The notes under the pieces are model-generated. The model was not told the DNA's origin and searched no databases. It saw only the letters and a program-made list of their open reading frames with translations. From assembly GCA_025163595.1 (NCBI GenBank), contig CP104100.1, positions 4,077,733 to 4,141,732 of the forward strand: a stretch of 64,000 nt of DNA. The letters are read 5' to 3'. Positions 51,969 to 62,527 of the stretch are shown here, piece by piece; position 1 is the first letter of the stretch; the number at the start of each line of letters is the position of its first letter. The position numbers and the translations under genes were made by a program. The DNA is from Phaeobacter sp. G2. GTDB taxonomy: Bacteria; Pseudomonadota; Alphaproteobacteria; Rhodobacterales; Rhodobacteraceae.

Positions 51969-52406
51969 TCAGGCCGGGCCTTCGACAATAAGTTGCGGCA
52001 CTCCATCAGAGGTTTTCTGTGGCGAACAGCCCCCCCAACCGATCACCCCTTTGACCCGCTGGCGCAGCGCCGAAAAGCTCTCGAACTGCACCACATCGAC
52101 TGGAGTGTCAAAATGCAGCGTGACCTGGCGGTGTTCACCATCCCCCATCAGGGACAACCCGCGTATTTCACCGATAAAGGCCTGTCCGAGGTAGCGTCCA
52201 CGCACCCGATCGCCAACCCGCAGCTGCAACCGGTTTGAGGACCGCGCCTGCAGGGTATTCCAGTCACGGGCACCATATTGTTGCGCCACCAATTCCAGAG
52301 ATTTGGAATGGCCGACCTCAACGCCGCTCGTTTTCAGTTGTTGACGCAGGCGCTTTGCCTGCAGCTTCAACGCATCCGTTGAAGGTACATTAGAAAAATC
52401 AGTCAT
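51969..52406 (-). CDS. Glyoxalase-superfamily-related protein (Glyoxalase_8-like domain)
   Basis: This 145-residue protein has the N-terminal stretch LKLQAKRLRQQLKTSG, then SHSKSLELVAQQYGARDWNT (about 14-51), typical of the small domain annotated as glyoxalase-related. It continues with a beta-rich C-terminal half starting LRVGDRVRGRYLGQ. The usual metal-binding glyoxalase fold is not evident, and no activity can be assigned. GAGAAA precedes the ATG. Confidence 0.68.
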   Translation of the reverse strand: MTDFSNVPSTDALKLQAKRLRQQLKTSGVEVGHSKSLELVAQQYGARDWNTLQARSSNRLQLRVGDRVRGRYLGQAFIGEIRGLSLMGDGEHRQVTLHFDTPVDVVQFESFSALRQRVKGVIGWGGCSPQKTSDGVPQLIVEGPA

Positions 52407-52681
52407 CTGTTTCTCGTCCCATAAAGGGCACGCAAGTCACGATGGTCACCGCATTGCCATCCAGCGCGCCATAGGTTGAGCGATAGATGTCGTCTTGATC
52501 TTCTCAGGGTTTCACCATGGCCCTCAAAACGGGCTGCGGCAGGCAGGAGACCCAAACCTCGCGCCTCGCTTACGCCAGTTTCCCCGTCTCCGTCAAGTCG
52601 CACAGATGACTAAAATTGTGCCTTGACCTAAAGCCGGGTTGAGACAGCACAGTCAAATGCATCTCAATCAAAGGCACACCA

Positions 52682-53218
52682 ATGACATCACATCAACTGC
52701 AACACCCTGACCCCGCCCCTGACTGCAAAGGACAGCCCGATCAGATCTCTGGCACCATCACTGGGCTGTATGAAACCCATATTCCGGTTGCAAACCTGAC
52801 GCGTGCCCGGGCCTTTTATCAGGATATCCTTGGCCTGAAGCTGGCCCATGATCTGCCACAACGCCGGGTGACCTTTTACTGGGTCGGCAGCCCGGAAACC
52901 GCCATGCTGGGCCTCTGGGAGACGGGCAGCGCGCCGCTTTCCATGAAGCTGCATTTTGCCTTTCGTATGGCCGCCCGGGACATCCACGGGCTCTGTGATC
53001 AGCTCTGCCAGCGCGGCATTCAGCCTCTGGGACTGACAGGAGAGGAGATCAGCGAGCCCACCGTCATTGGCTGGATGCCTGCCCTATCGGTCTATTGCAA
53101 AGATCCCGACGGCCACTCAATCGAGTTCATCGCCAAATTGCCAGAACCGCCAGATCCTGCATTCAACCACGGCCCCTTTAGCCGCTGGCATCAGCGCCCC
53201 ACCCCGTCGCGCGGCTAG
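52682..53218 (+). CDS. VOC (glyoxalase/dioxygenase-fold) protein
   Basis: This 178-residue protein has the VOC pattern GLYETHIPVANLTRARAFYQ, then DILGLKLAHD, and ends with YCKDPDGHSIEFIAKL, which supplies the first-His and last-Glu type metal ligands. About 30 disordered residues come first. AAAGG precedes the ATG. Possible roles include lyase, isomerase or resistance protein; the sequence does not decide. The 275-bp gap before it holds no credible gene. Confidence 0.86.
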   Translation: MTSHQLQHPDPAPDCKGQPDQISGTITGLYETHIPVANLTRARAFYQDILGLKLAHDLPQRRVTFYWVGSPETAMLGLWETGSAPLSMKLHFAFRMAARDIHGLCDQLCQRGIQPLGLTGEEISEPTVIGWMPALSVYCKDPDGHSIEFIAKLPEPPDPAFNHGPFSRWHQRPTPSRG

Positions 53219-53327
53219 TGTTTCGCGTGCGAAACACTTGGGGCACCCGCGCAAACTGGTCACCGGATCAAAAGCACTCTATGGAGAACAGGCGCCCTAT
53301 TGCCTGCCATCTGATGAGGAACCCGCC

Positions 53328-54176
53328 ATGATCACTGCCCGTCTGCACGGTCGTCTCGGCAACCAGATGTTTCAATATGCTGCCGCCCGCGCGCTGGCGC
53401 ATCGGTTGCACACCACCGTCGCGCTGGACAGCCGCGGGGCCGAGCTGCGCAATGAGGGCGTGCTTACCCGGGTGTTTGATCTTGATCTCACCCCCGCCGC
53501 CAAGCTGCCGCCGCTCAAACAGCAGGCGCCGCTGCGCTATGCCCTCTGGCGTGGGCTGAGGCTGGCACCACGGTTTCGCCGCGAACGCGGCCTTGGCTAC
53601 AATCCAGCCTTTGAAACCTGGGGAGATGACAGCTACCTGCACGGTTATTGGCAAAGCGAGAAGTATTTTCATGGCATCGCGGATCTGACCCGGTCCGCCT
53701 TCACCTTCCCGGATTTCAGCAACAGCCAAAACGCGGAAATGGCTGCGCAAATTGCCTCTGGCCCTGCCATTTCCCTGCATGTGCGGCGCGGTGATTATGT
53801 GGCGCTTGCGGCCCATGTGCTCTGTGATCAGGCCTATTACGAGGCCGCCCTGGCCCGCATCCTAGACGGCCTGCCGGATGCGGCGCCGACCGTCTATGTC
53901 TTTTCCGATGATCCCGATTGGGCCAAGGCCAATCTGCCGCTGCCCTGCCGCAAGGTGGTAGTGGATTTCAACGGGCCGGAGACCGATTTTGAAGACATGC
54001 GCCTGATGAGCCTGTGCAATCACAACATCATCGGCAATAGCTCGTTTTCCTGGTGGGCGGCATGGCTCAACCAAAATGCACAGAAACGTGTGGCAGGGCC
54101 AACCAACTGGTTTGGCGACCCCAAGCTCAGCAACCCCGACATTCTGCCCAACGACTGGTTGAAAATCACCGCCTAG
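53328..54176 (+). CDS. Alpha-1,2-fucosyltransferase (GT11)
   Basis: This 282-residue enzyme starts MITARLHGRLGNQMFQYAAA, the GT11 opening motif, and has the GDP-fucose-binding HVRRGDY and the later NHNIIGNSSFSWWAAWLN. It would transfer fucose (or a related GDP-sugar) to galactose of a lipopolysaccharide or exopolysaccharide. I chose the start at 53328 because GAGGA lies eight bases upstream. No GDP-fucose synthesis genes are nearby. Confidence 0.92.
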   Translation: MITARLHGRLGNQMFQYAAARALAHRLHTTVALDSRGAELRNEGVLTRVFDLDLTPAAKLPPLKQQAPLRYALWRGLRLAPRFRRERGLGYNPAFETWGDDSYLHGYWQSEKYFHGIADLTRSAFTFPDFSNSQNAEMAAQIASGPAISLHVRRGDYVALAAHVLCDQAYYEAALARILDGLPDAAPTVYVFSDDPDWAKANLPLPCRKVVVDFNGPETDFEDMRLMSLCNHNIIGNSSFSWWAAWLNQNAQKRVAGPTNWFGDPKLSNPDILPNDWLKITA

Positions 54177-54208
54177 GCCAATCAGTCGCAGGGGCGCCGC
54201 AGCTGCGG

Positions 54209-54862
54209 TCAGAAAGGCGCCTTGGCGCGAAACTTCATCGATTCCCCGCTGTCAGGATGTTTGATCCGCAATTCTTCTGAATGCAGCATCATCCGGGGAA
54301 ATTCACGCGCCGCCCCGGTGGCATAGAGCGGATCCCCAAGGATCGCATGGCCCAATGCCATCATATGCACCCGCAGCTGATGGGTGCGTCCGGTCTTGGG
54401 CGTCAGTCGCACGCGGGTCTCACCCTCACCGTATTTCACCACCCGGTAGTCGGTGACAGCGGGCTTACCCGTGTCATGGCAGACCATCTGCCGGGGCCGG
54501 TTGGGCCAGTCCACAATCAGCGGCAGATCTACCTCTCCGGCGCGGGGCTCCAGATGGCCGGTGAGCCGCGCAACATAGGCTTTGCGGGTGGTGCGTTTTT
54601 CAAACTGCATCGACAGATGCCGCTGCGCATGGGGCGTCACCCCAAAGACCAGAACCCCCGAAGTATCCCGGTCCAGACGATGGACCAGCAAGGCTTCGGG
54701 AAAGGCCAGCTGTAGGCGACTGACCAGGCAGTCGGCCAGATGTTCGCCGCGCCCAGGCACGCTCAGCAGCCCAGCCGGTTTGTTCACCACCAGAATCTGC
54801 GCATCGTGATGCAGGATCTCCAGCGGGTCCTGCGGCGGGGTATAGTCACTTGAAACAGCCAT
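54209..54862 (-). CDS. rluA: RluA-type pseudouridine synthase
   Basis: This 217-residue enzyme closely follows E. coli RluA: VVNKPAGLLSVPGRGEH, the catalytic Asp in VHRLDRDTSGV, VDLPLIVDWPNRP and GRTHQLRVHM. It lacks an S4 domain, as RluA does. RluA modifies 23S rRNA U746 and tRNA U32. I chose the start at MAVSSDYTPPQ, with AGGCAGG upstream. It is convergent with the fucosyltransferase gene. Confidence 0.92.
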   Translation of the reverse strand: MAVSSDYTPPQDPLEILHHDAQILVVNKPAGLLSVPGRGEHLADCLVSRLQLAFPEALLVHRLDRDTSGVLVFGVTPHAQRHLSMQFEKRTTRKAYVARLTGHLEPRAGEVDLPLIVDWPNRPRQMVCHDTGKPAVTDYRVVKYGEGETRVRLTPKTGRTHQLRVHMMALGHAILGDPLYATGAAREFPRMMLHSEELRIKHPDSGESMKFRAKAPF

Positions 54863-54998
54863 AGGCGCCTGCCTACTGTGCCTTGCCCGCCACGGCAAGT
54901 TCCCGTGACGTCGCGCTTGCCCCGATTGGGGAGGAACCGCAGAGTTCCCCCCAACAGAGACATGTCAAACACATGTCAAAATTTGAGGGAGAGAGACC

Positions 54999-55409
54999 AT
55001 GCATCCAACCATCACCCGCATGCAGGAGGTTGTTGCCAAAGGCGACGAAAGCCTTATCGCCGATCTGCTGGCCGAAGATGTGAGCTTCCTGCCGCCGACC
55101 TATTGGAAAACCTGGACAGGCCGCGCACCGGTTGCCGCGGTGCTGGGTCATGTGGGCAAGGTGTTCTCCGAATTCCGCTATCGCCGCATCATGGGCGAGG
55201 GCAAAGACTGGGCGCTGGAGTTTCAATGCAAGGTTGGCGATCTCGACACTGTCGGTGTTGATCTGATCACCCTGAATGACGCAGGTCTGATCCAGACCTT
55301 TGAAGTGGTTATGCGCCCCCACAAAACCATTGGCGCCCTGCGCGACGCCATCAATGCGCGGGTCAGCACAGATGCCCGCTTTTTGGAATTCCGCAAAGCC
55401 CTGAGCTGA
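54999..55409 (+). CDS. NTF2/SnoaL-like fold protein
   Basis: This 136-residue protein has the nuclear-transport-factor-2-like layout: helical start HPTITRMQEVVAKGDESLIA, then LLAEDVSFLPPTYWKTWTGR, and later beta strands WALEFQCKVGD and GVDLITLNDAGLI. The fold covers isomerases, hydrolases and binding proteins; I cannot assign a substrate. GAGGGAGAGA lies upstream of the ATG. Confidence 0.8.
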   Translation: MHPTITRMQEVVAKGDESLIADLLAEDVSFLPPTYWKTWTGRAPVAAVLGHVGKVFSEFRYRRIMGEGKDWALEFQCKVGDLDTVGVDLITLNDAGLIQTFEVVMRPHKTIGALRDAINARVSTDARFLEFRKALS

Positions 55410-55492
55410 GCAAATCCTAAACCTGTCAGGGCTGCCTTCACAGGCAGCCCCCGGCGGCGATATGGCGGTCGTGTTGCGGGATCGCCCCGGCG

Positions 55493-56398
55493 TTAAACGG
55501 CGGGCTTGGGCTGGCTACGCAGCTGTCGGATCAGCGGGATCGAATAAATCACCAAGGCCATCCAGATCATAGGGAAGGCAATCATCCGGGCGCGGCCGAA
55601 CTCCTCACCAAAGACAAAAACCGCGATCAGGAAAATCATCGTTGGCGCGATGTACTGCAAGATGCCAATGGTCGAAAGCCGCAGCAGTTTTGCCCCATTG
55701 GCATAGACAATCAGCGGCACTGCCGTCACCAGCCCACAGCCCATCAACAGCCAGATATCCACGCCCTGGAAATGGGTTCCGCCGGTGGCCGAAGCATAGG
55801 CCAGATACCCCAGCGCCGGAGGCGTCAGGATCAGCACTTCCAGCATAAAGCCCTGATTGGGGCCAACCGGTAGCTGTTTCTTGAAGAATGCATAAAAGCC
55901 CCAGCTCAGCGTCAGCGCAATTGCCACCCAGGGCAGCCGCCCGGCCTCGACCGTCAGGACCACCACAGCAGCAGCAGCCAGAGCAATGGCCACCAGTTGC
56001 GTTGGCGTCAGTCGCTCGCGCAGCAGCAGGGAGCCCAGGGCAATACTGAACAGCGGGTTGATGTAATAGCCAAGGGCAGCATCCAGCGCATGGCCCGAGG
56101 CAATCGACCAAACGTAAATCCCCCAATTCACCGAGATCAGCGCCGCCGTCACACAGGCCATGGCCAACGTGCGCGGGCTTTTCAGCGCGGCGCGTAGATC
56201 CCTGGTCCGCCCCATGACCACCAACAGCAGCCCCGCCACCGGCACCGACCAAAGCACCCGATGCGCCACCACCTCTGCCGCAGGAATATGGGACACCAGT
56301 TTCATGTATAGCGGCAGGAACCCCCACAAAACATAGGCGGAAATAGCAAAGGCCAACCCCTGCGGAGTATCAATGTTTTCACGCGTTTTCTGGGACAT
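55493..56398 (-). CDS. rarD: EamA-family permease RarD
   Basis: This 301-residue inner-membrane protein has ten predicted helices in two EamA repeats. RarD-specific sequences include GLAFAISAYVLWGFLPLYMK near the start and LGYYINPLFSIALG. It belongs to the drug/metabolite transporter superfamily; the substrate is not known. AGAGGAG lies eight bases before the chosen ATG. Confidence 0.9.
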   Translation of the reverse strand: MSQKTRENIDTPQGLAFAISAYVLWGFLPLYMKLVSHIPAAEVVAHRVLWSVPVAGLLLVVMGRTRDLRAALKSPRTLAMACVTAALISVNWGIYVWSIASGHALDAALGYYINPLFSIALGSLLLRERLTPTQLVAIALAAAAVVVLTVEAGRLPWVAIALTLSWGFYAFFKKQLPVGPNQGFMLEVLILTPPALGYLAYASATGGTHFQGVDIWLLMGCGLVTAVPLIVYANGAKLLRLSTIGILQYIAPTMIFLIAVFVFGEEFGRARMIAFPMIWMALVIYSIPLIRQLRSQPKPAV

Positions 56399-56613
56399 GG
56401 TCGGGCTCCTCTGACACACCTTTATCGCAGCTCATGCGCAAAGAAGAAGCACAGTTTCTGTTAAAGGCACATCACCAGAGATGATGAATGGCGCTCAAAT
56501 CCTACTTGGCCTCATTAAGGGTAAACCCGCCTTTTCGCAATTGCACCCACTCGGTTTCGCGCCCCTGAAATCCGGGCGATCAGTAACAAAAGCAGTACGG
56601 AATAATGCGCCGT

Positions 56614-56641
56614 CATTCGGGCGAGATAGATCGCCCGAATG
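56614..56641. other. Perfect hairpin between rarD and gyrB
   Basis: CATTCGGGCGA and TCGCCCGAATG form an 11-bp stem with a six-base loop, 27 bp after the gyrB stop. There is no T-run downstream on the minus strand, so it may stabilise the gyrB mRNA end rather than terminate. The gap around it (56399-56668) shows no credible gene. Confidence 0.55.
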
Positions 56642-56668
56642 CAAAACTCTGCGAGAACCAGAAAAGGC

Positions 56669-59101
<2,433 letters not shown>

Positions 59102-59114
59102 TTAACTTTCTGAT

Positions 59115-59143
59115 TTTATACGCAACTTGGCCCCTAATGTCAC
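59115..59143 (-). promoter_or_regulatory. gyrB promoter
   Basis: On the minus strand GTGACA (59143-59138) and TATAAA (59120-59115) are spaced by 17 bp, about 30 bases before the gyrB ATG. A GGGGCT/AGCCCC hairpin (59151-59169) lies just upstream and could end the LysE transcript. Confidence 0.65.
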
Positions 59144-59230
59144 CCACGATGGGGCTTTTTCTTAGCCCCGAACAGGGACGAGAACAAAGCCGCCGACCCG
59201 CTGTCAGTTCGCAGAAAATCGTGGGTGAAA

Positions 59231-59851
59231 TCAGGTAAAGGGCAGCAGCAGCCCAACCCCGATCAGCAATGCGCCCGAGGTCAGGTTGAGCCGCCGCATG
59301 GCCTCTGGCGAGGCAATCACCGCCCGCAGGGAATGCACCAAGGCCGCCATCGCCAAGTTGCCCAACAGCGGCACCGCAAAGGATAGGCAAATGATCACCA
59401 CAACATCGACCCAGCCAAGCGCGCCAAGGTCAAAAAAGCCGGGCAACAGCCCCATGTAGAACAGGATTGCCTTGGGATTTCCCATGATCACAGCAACCCC
59501 CGCCACAAATCCGGCCCAGGCACCCGGCCGGGTCAAGGCCCGGTTCTCGGCAACCTTTCGCCCCGCCCCGCGGATCACCAGACAGCCCATGATGACAAAC
59601 ATCAGGCAGGCCCCCCAACGCAGCACCAGCATCACCTCGCCCAGGCTGCTGGCCAGCCAGGACATGCCGCCAATCGCCACCAACGGCCAGATCAGATCGC
59701 CAATGGCCACGCCCACAGCCAGGGGCCAGGCCGCCTGAAACCCACCAGAGACCGCCCGCGCCATCAGCGCCAGCCACACCGGCCCCGGCGTCAGAAACAG
59801 CACAAACAGGGCACCCGCATAGAGCAGCAGATCCCAGACAGACAGGCTCAT
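59231..59851 (-). CDS. LysE/RhtB-family amino-acid exporter-like protein
   Basis: This 206-residue protein has six predicted membrane helices and the LysE-family motif near the N-terminus, LFLTPGPVWLALMARAVSGG, with GNPKAILFYMGLLPGF in the middle. The family exports amino acids or homoserine lactones. Its start overlaps the recF stop by four bases, so it is translationally tied to the replication operon, which is unusual for an exporter. Confidence 0.9.
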   Translation of the reverse strand: MSLSVWDLLLYAGALFVLFLTPGPVWLALMARAVSGGFQAAWPLAVGVAIGDLIWPLVAIGGMSWLASSLGEVMLVLRWGACLMFVIMGCLVIRGAGRKVAENRALTRPGAWAGFVAGVAVIMGNPKAILFYMGLLPGFFDLGALGWVDVVVIICLSFAVPLLGNLAMAALVHSLRAVIASPEAMRRLNLTSGALLIGVGLLLPFT

Positions 59852-60945
59852 TCGCTGACCACCTGCGATGCCCCGTCCACCTCACCGATTTCAAAAGTCT
59901 GAGCGCGACTTCCCAGCTCCGCAAACAGCTCTGGCCCGGTGCCTGTCATCCAGGCCTGCGCCCCAAGAGCGCAGATTTCATCATATAATGCGGCGCGCCG
60001 ATCGGCATCCAGATGTGCTGCAACCTCATCCAGCAGCAGGATTGGCGGCGCCCCCTCGCTGGCGGCCAGGGCGCGGGCATTGGCCAAAATCAACGAGACC
60101 AAAAGTGCCTTCTGCTCCCCGGTGGAACATTCCTTGGCAGCAATCCCCTTGCGCGCATAGGTGCCAATCAGATCACTTCGGTGCGGCCCAACCAGGGTCC
60201 GGCCAACCGCCATGTCCCGCATCCGCCCCTCAGCCAGAGCCTGAACCAGATCCGCTTCGCTTGTCGGCATCTCGCCCTCGGACTGCACCAGCTCCAGTTG
60301 CGCCGTGGGAAAGGCCGTCTCGGCGGTGGCCTGCGCCGCCGCCAGCCGCTGCACCGCAGCGCACCGCGCGCTGTGAATCCGATGTCCAGCTGCGCCCATC
60401 TGGGCCTCAACCACCCGGTACCAGGCCGCATCACGAACCTGATCCTTCAGCAGCTTGTTGCGCTCGCGCATGGCCTTTTCATAAGTCAGTGTCGCCTCAG
60501 CATGGTTGGGATCAAAACTCAGCGCTATGCGGTCCAGAAACCGGCGACGCCCCTCAGCGGCCTCGACCCACAGACGGTCCATCACCGGCACCAGCCAGAC
60601 CACCCGACAGATTTGCCCCAGGGCAATCTGGTTCGACGCCTTGTTGTCGATCCGCACTTGGCGCGCAGAACCCTCGTCCGACCAGGTCTCGATCTCATAG
60701 GCCTGATCCGGCGCTTGCAAGACCGCTTTCAGCTTCCAGCCCAGCCCTTCGGGACGGCGCACCATATCGGCGGCACTGGACCGCCGCAGGCCACGCCCGG
60801 GAGAAAACAGTGAAACAGCCTCCAGGATATTGGTCTTGCCGGCACCATTATTGCCATGAATGGCCACGGGGCGCCCATCCAAATGCAATTCCGCCCGCAG
60901 ATGCGAGCGGAAGTGGGACAAAGTCAATTCAGTTAAGGCCAACAT
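59848..60945 (-). CDS. recF: DNA replication and repair protein RecF
   Basis: This 365-residue SMC-like ATPase has Walker A HGNNGAGKTNILEA, the signature STGEQKALL and Walker B PILLLDEVAAHLD. It helps load RecA at gaps with RecO and RecR. AAAGGCGCG precedes the ATG. It lies 45 bp after dnaN and overlaps the LysE-type gene. Confidence 0.96.
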   Translation of the reverse strand: MLALTELTLSHFRSHLRAELHLDGRPVAIHGNNGAGKTNILEAVSLFSPGRGLRRSSAADMVRRPEGLGWKLKAVLQAPDQAYEIETWSDEGSARQVRIDNKASNQIALGQICRVVWLVPVMDRLWVEAAEGRRRFLDRIALSFDPNHAEATLTYEKAMRERNKLLKDQVRDAAWYRVVEAQMGAAGHRIHSARCAAVQRLAAAQATAETAFPTAQLELVQSEGEMPTSEADLVQALAEGRMRDMAVGRTLVGPHRSDLIGTYARKGIAAKECSTGEQKALLVSLILANARALAASEGAPPILLLDEVAAHLDADRRAALYDEICALGAQAWMTGTGPELFAELGSRAQTFEIGEVDGASQVVSE

Positions 60946-60990
60946 GAATGGGCGCGCCTTTTGCTACACGGCGCAGCCGCAAACCACCAA

Positions 60991-62112
60991 TTATACGCGC
61001 ATCGGCATAACAACATAGACCGCGCTTTCGTCGCTGCCTTCGCGCATCAGGGTCGGATCGCCAGAGGAATTGAACATAAACACCGCGTTCTCACGATCAA
61101 CCTGATTGGCGATTTCCAGCAGATACTTGGCATTAAAGCCAATCTCCAAGCGTTCATCCGCATAGGCCACCGCCAGCTCTTCTTCGGCGGCACCGCTGTC
61201 GGGCGCATTGACCGACAGGATCAGGCGATCTTCTTCCAGCTGCAGCTTCACCGCGCGCGACCGCTCAGATGAAACCGTTGCAACCCTGTCCACCGCGCGG
61301 GCAAATTCATCCGCGTCCACCTCAAGCCGGCGGGTATTGCCGACCGGAATGACCCGGGTGTAATCCGGGAAAGTGCCATCAATGACCTTGGAAGTCAGGG
61401 TGATATTGGGGGTGGCAAAGCGGACTTTGGTCTCGGAGACAGAGACCGCAATATCCATGTCGTCGTCATCCAGCAGCTTGCGCATCTCGCCGACGGTTTT
61501 GCGCGGCACGATCACGCCCGGCATGTCCTCGGCCCCCATTGGCAGCGGCGCATCAATCCGGGCCAGACGGTGACCATCGGTGGCCACGCAGCGCAACACC
61601 TTGCCGCCCTCCGCCGCATCAGAAACATGCATATAGACGCCATTAAGATAATAGCGGGTCTCTTCGGTGGAGATGGCAAATTTGGATTTATCAAAAAGCC
61701 GACGCAGCATCGCCGCATTGGCGGTGAAGTTCGAGTGGTATTCAGAACTGGCCATAACCGGGAAATCTTCCCGTGGCAGGGTGGCCAGCGAGAAGTTCGA
61801 GCGCCCGGCCTCAACCGTCAGGCGGCCAGTTGCCGCATCCGCCGTGAGCGTCACCAAGGCGCCATCCGGCAGCTTGCGCACAATTTCATGCAAGGTTGTG
61901 GCAGCGACGGTGGTGGCACCTGCGCGCTCAACCTGCGCCGGGGCCTTGTCGACAACTTCGATATCCAGGTCGGTGGCGCGGAACTGGGCCACTTCGCCTT
62001 CGGCCTCGATCAGGACATTTGCCAGGATCGGAATGGTATTGCGACGCTCCACCACTGACTGGGCCTGCGCAACCGCCTTCAGCAGTGTGCCGCGTTCGAT
62101 GCTGATCTTCAT
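60991..62112 (-). CDS. dnaN: DNA polymerase III beta subunit (sliding clamp)
   Basis: This 373-residue protein consists of three similar clamp domains. It starts MKISIERGTLLKAVAQAQSV and ends with the typical YVVMPMRV. It forms the ring that tethers the polymerase. GAGGAAAGCGAC precedes the ATG. It is separated from dnaA by 415 bp that include a terminator and a tandem repeat, so it probably has its own promoter. Confidence 0.98.
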   Translation of the reverse strand: MKISIERGTLLKAVAQAQSVVERRNTIPILANVLIEAEGEVAQFRATDLDIEVVDKAPAQVERAGATTVAATTLHEIVRKLPDGALVTLTADAATGRLTVEAGRSNFSLATLPREDFPVMASSEYHSNFTANAAMLRRLFDKSKFAISTEETRYYLNGVYMHVSDAAEGGKVLRCVATDGHRLARIDAPLPMGAEDMPGVIVPRKTVGEMRKLLDDDDMDIAVSVSETKVRFATPNITLTSKVIDGTFPDYTRVIPVGNTRRLEVDADEFARAVDRVATVSSERSRAVKLQLEEDRLILSVNAPDSGAAEEELAVAYADERLEIGFNAKYLLEIANQVDRENAVFMFNSSGDPTLMREGSDESAVYVVMPMRV

Positions 62113-62349
62113 GTCGCTTTCCTCTTCGTCGCGCCCGTCTCGTCAAAGCTGTTTCGCTGTCCCTGCAGGCTCCCGCCCCGGGCCCTGACAGAGCAAGGGT
62201 CGGGACAAGCAAAGTAGCGGTTTGCCCCTCATGCACAAGGCTTTTATTGAGTTTTCTAAGGGATTCCCGGCAGCGTCAAGAGGTGAGATCCCACAACAGC
62301 CTGAAAGCCACAGAATCGTTGCGATTGAACCCGGTCCACAGGCGAAACG

Positions 62350-62469
62350 CAGGCAGCTGTACGGGCTGCCACACAGGCAGCTACACAGGCGGCTACACCG
62401 GACAAGACGCCGAACAACAGACCGGGCCGCAGACTGGCCGACAAACCGGCCGACAGACTGGGCGTCAAA
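62350..62469. repeat. Degenerate 12-bp tandem array in the dnaN-dnaA gap
   Basis: Ten consecutive 12-bp units start with C-N-G-G-like tetramers, for example CAGGCAGCTACA, CAGGCGGCTACA, CTGGCCGACAAA and CCGGCCGACAGA. The array lies in the 415-bp gap (62113-62527) upstream of dnaN. Because 12 is a multiple of three, every frame reads as a tetrapeptide repeat, so the open frames here are not evidence for coding. The rest of the gap shows no gene and no perfect DnaA box. Confidence 0.7.
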
Positions 62470-62470
62470 C

Positions 62471-62499
62471 AGAAAACGGCCCCGGAAATCCAGGACCGT
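62471..62499 (-). terminator. Rho-independent terminator of dnaA
   Basis: On the minus strand ACGGTCCTGG and CCGGGGCCGT form a 10-bp stem (two G-T pairs) with an ATTT loop, followed by TTTTCTGTTTG. It lies 28 bp after the dnaA stop. Confidence 0.8.
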
Positions 62500-62527
62500 C
62501 TCTTTTAGTCATAGCCGGGTCGGCAGA

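Noticed and set aside
52403-52603. 66-codon minus-strand frame upstream of the Glyoxalase_8-type gene
   Set aside because: It has low-complexity Arg/Gly-rich content and no ribosome site or family match; it overlaps the start of the downstream gene.
59170-59185. Second possible LexA box upstream of gyrB (two GTTC on the minus strand)
   Set aside because: The spacing is eight bases, not seven, so it does not match the site; only the mutL box fits exactly.
62113-62527. Chromosomal origin in the dnaA-dnaN gap
   Set aside because: I found no TTATCCACA-type DnaA boxes on either strand (closest have two or three mismatches), and alphaproteobacterial origins are often away from dnaA.
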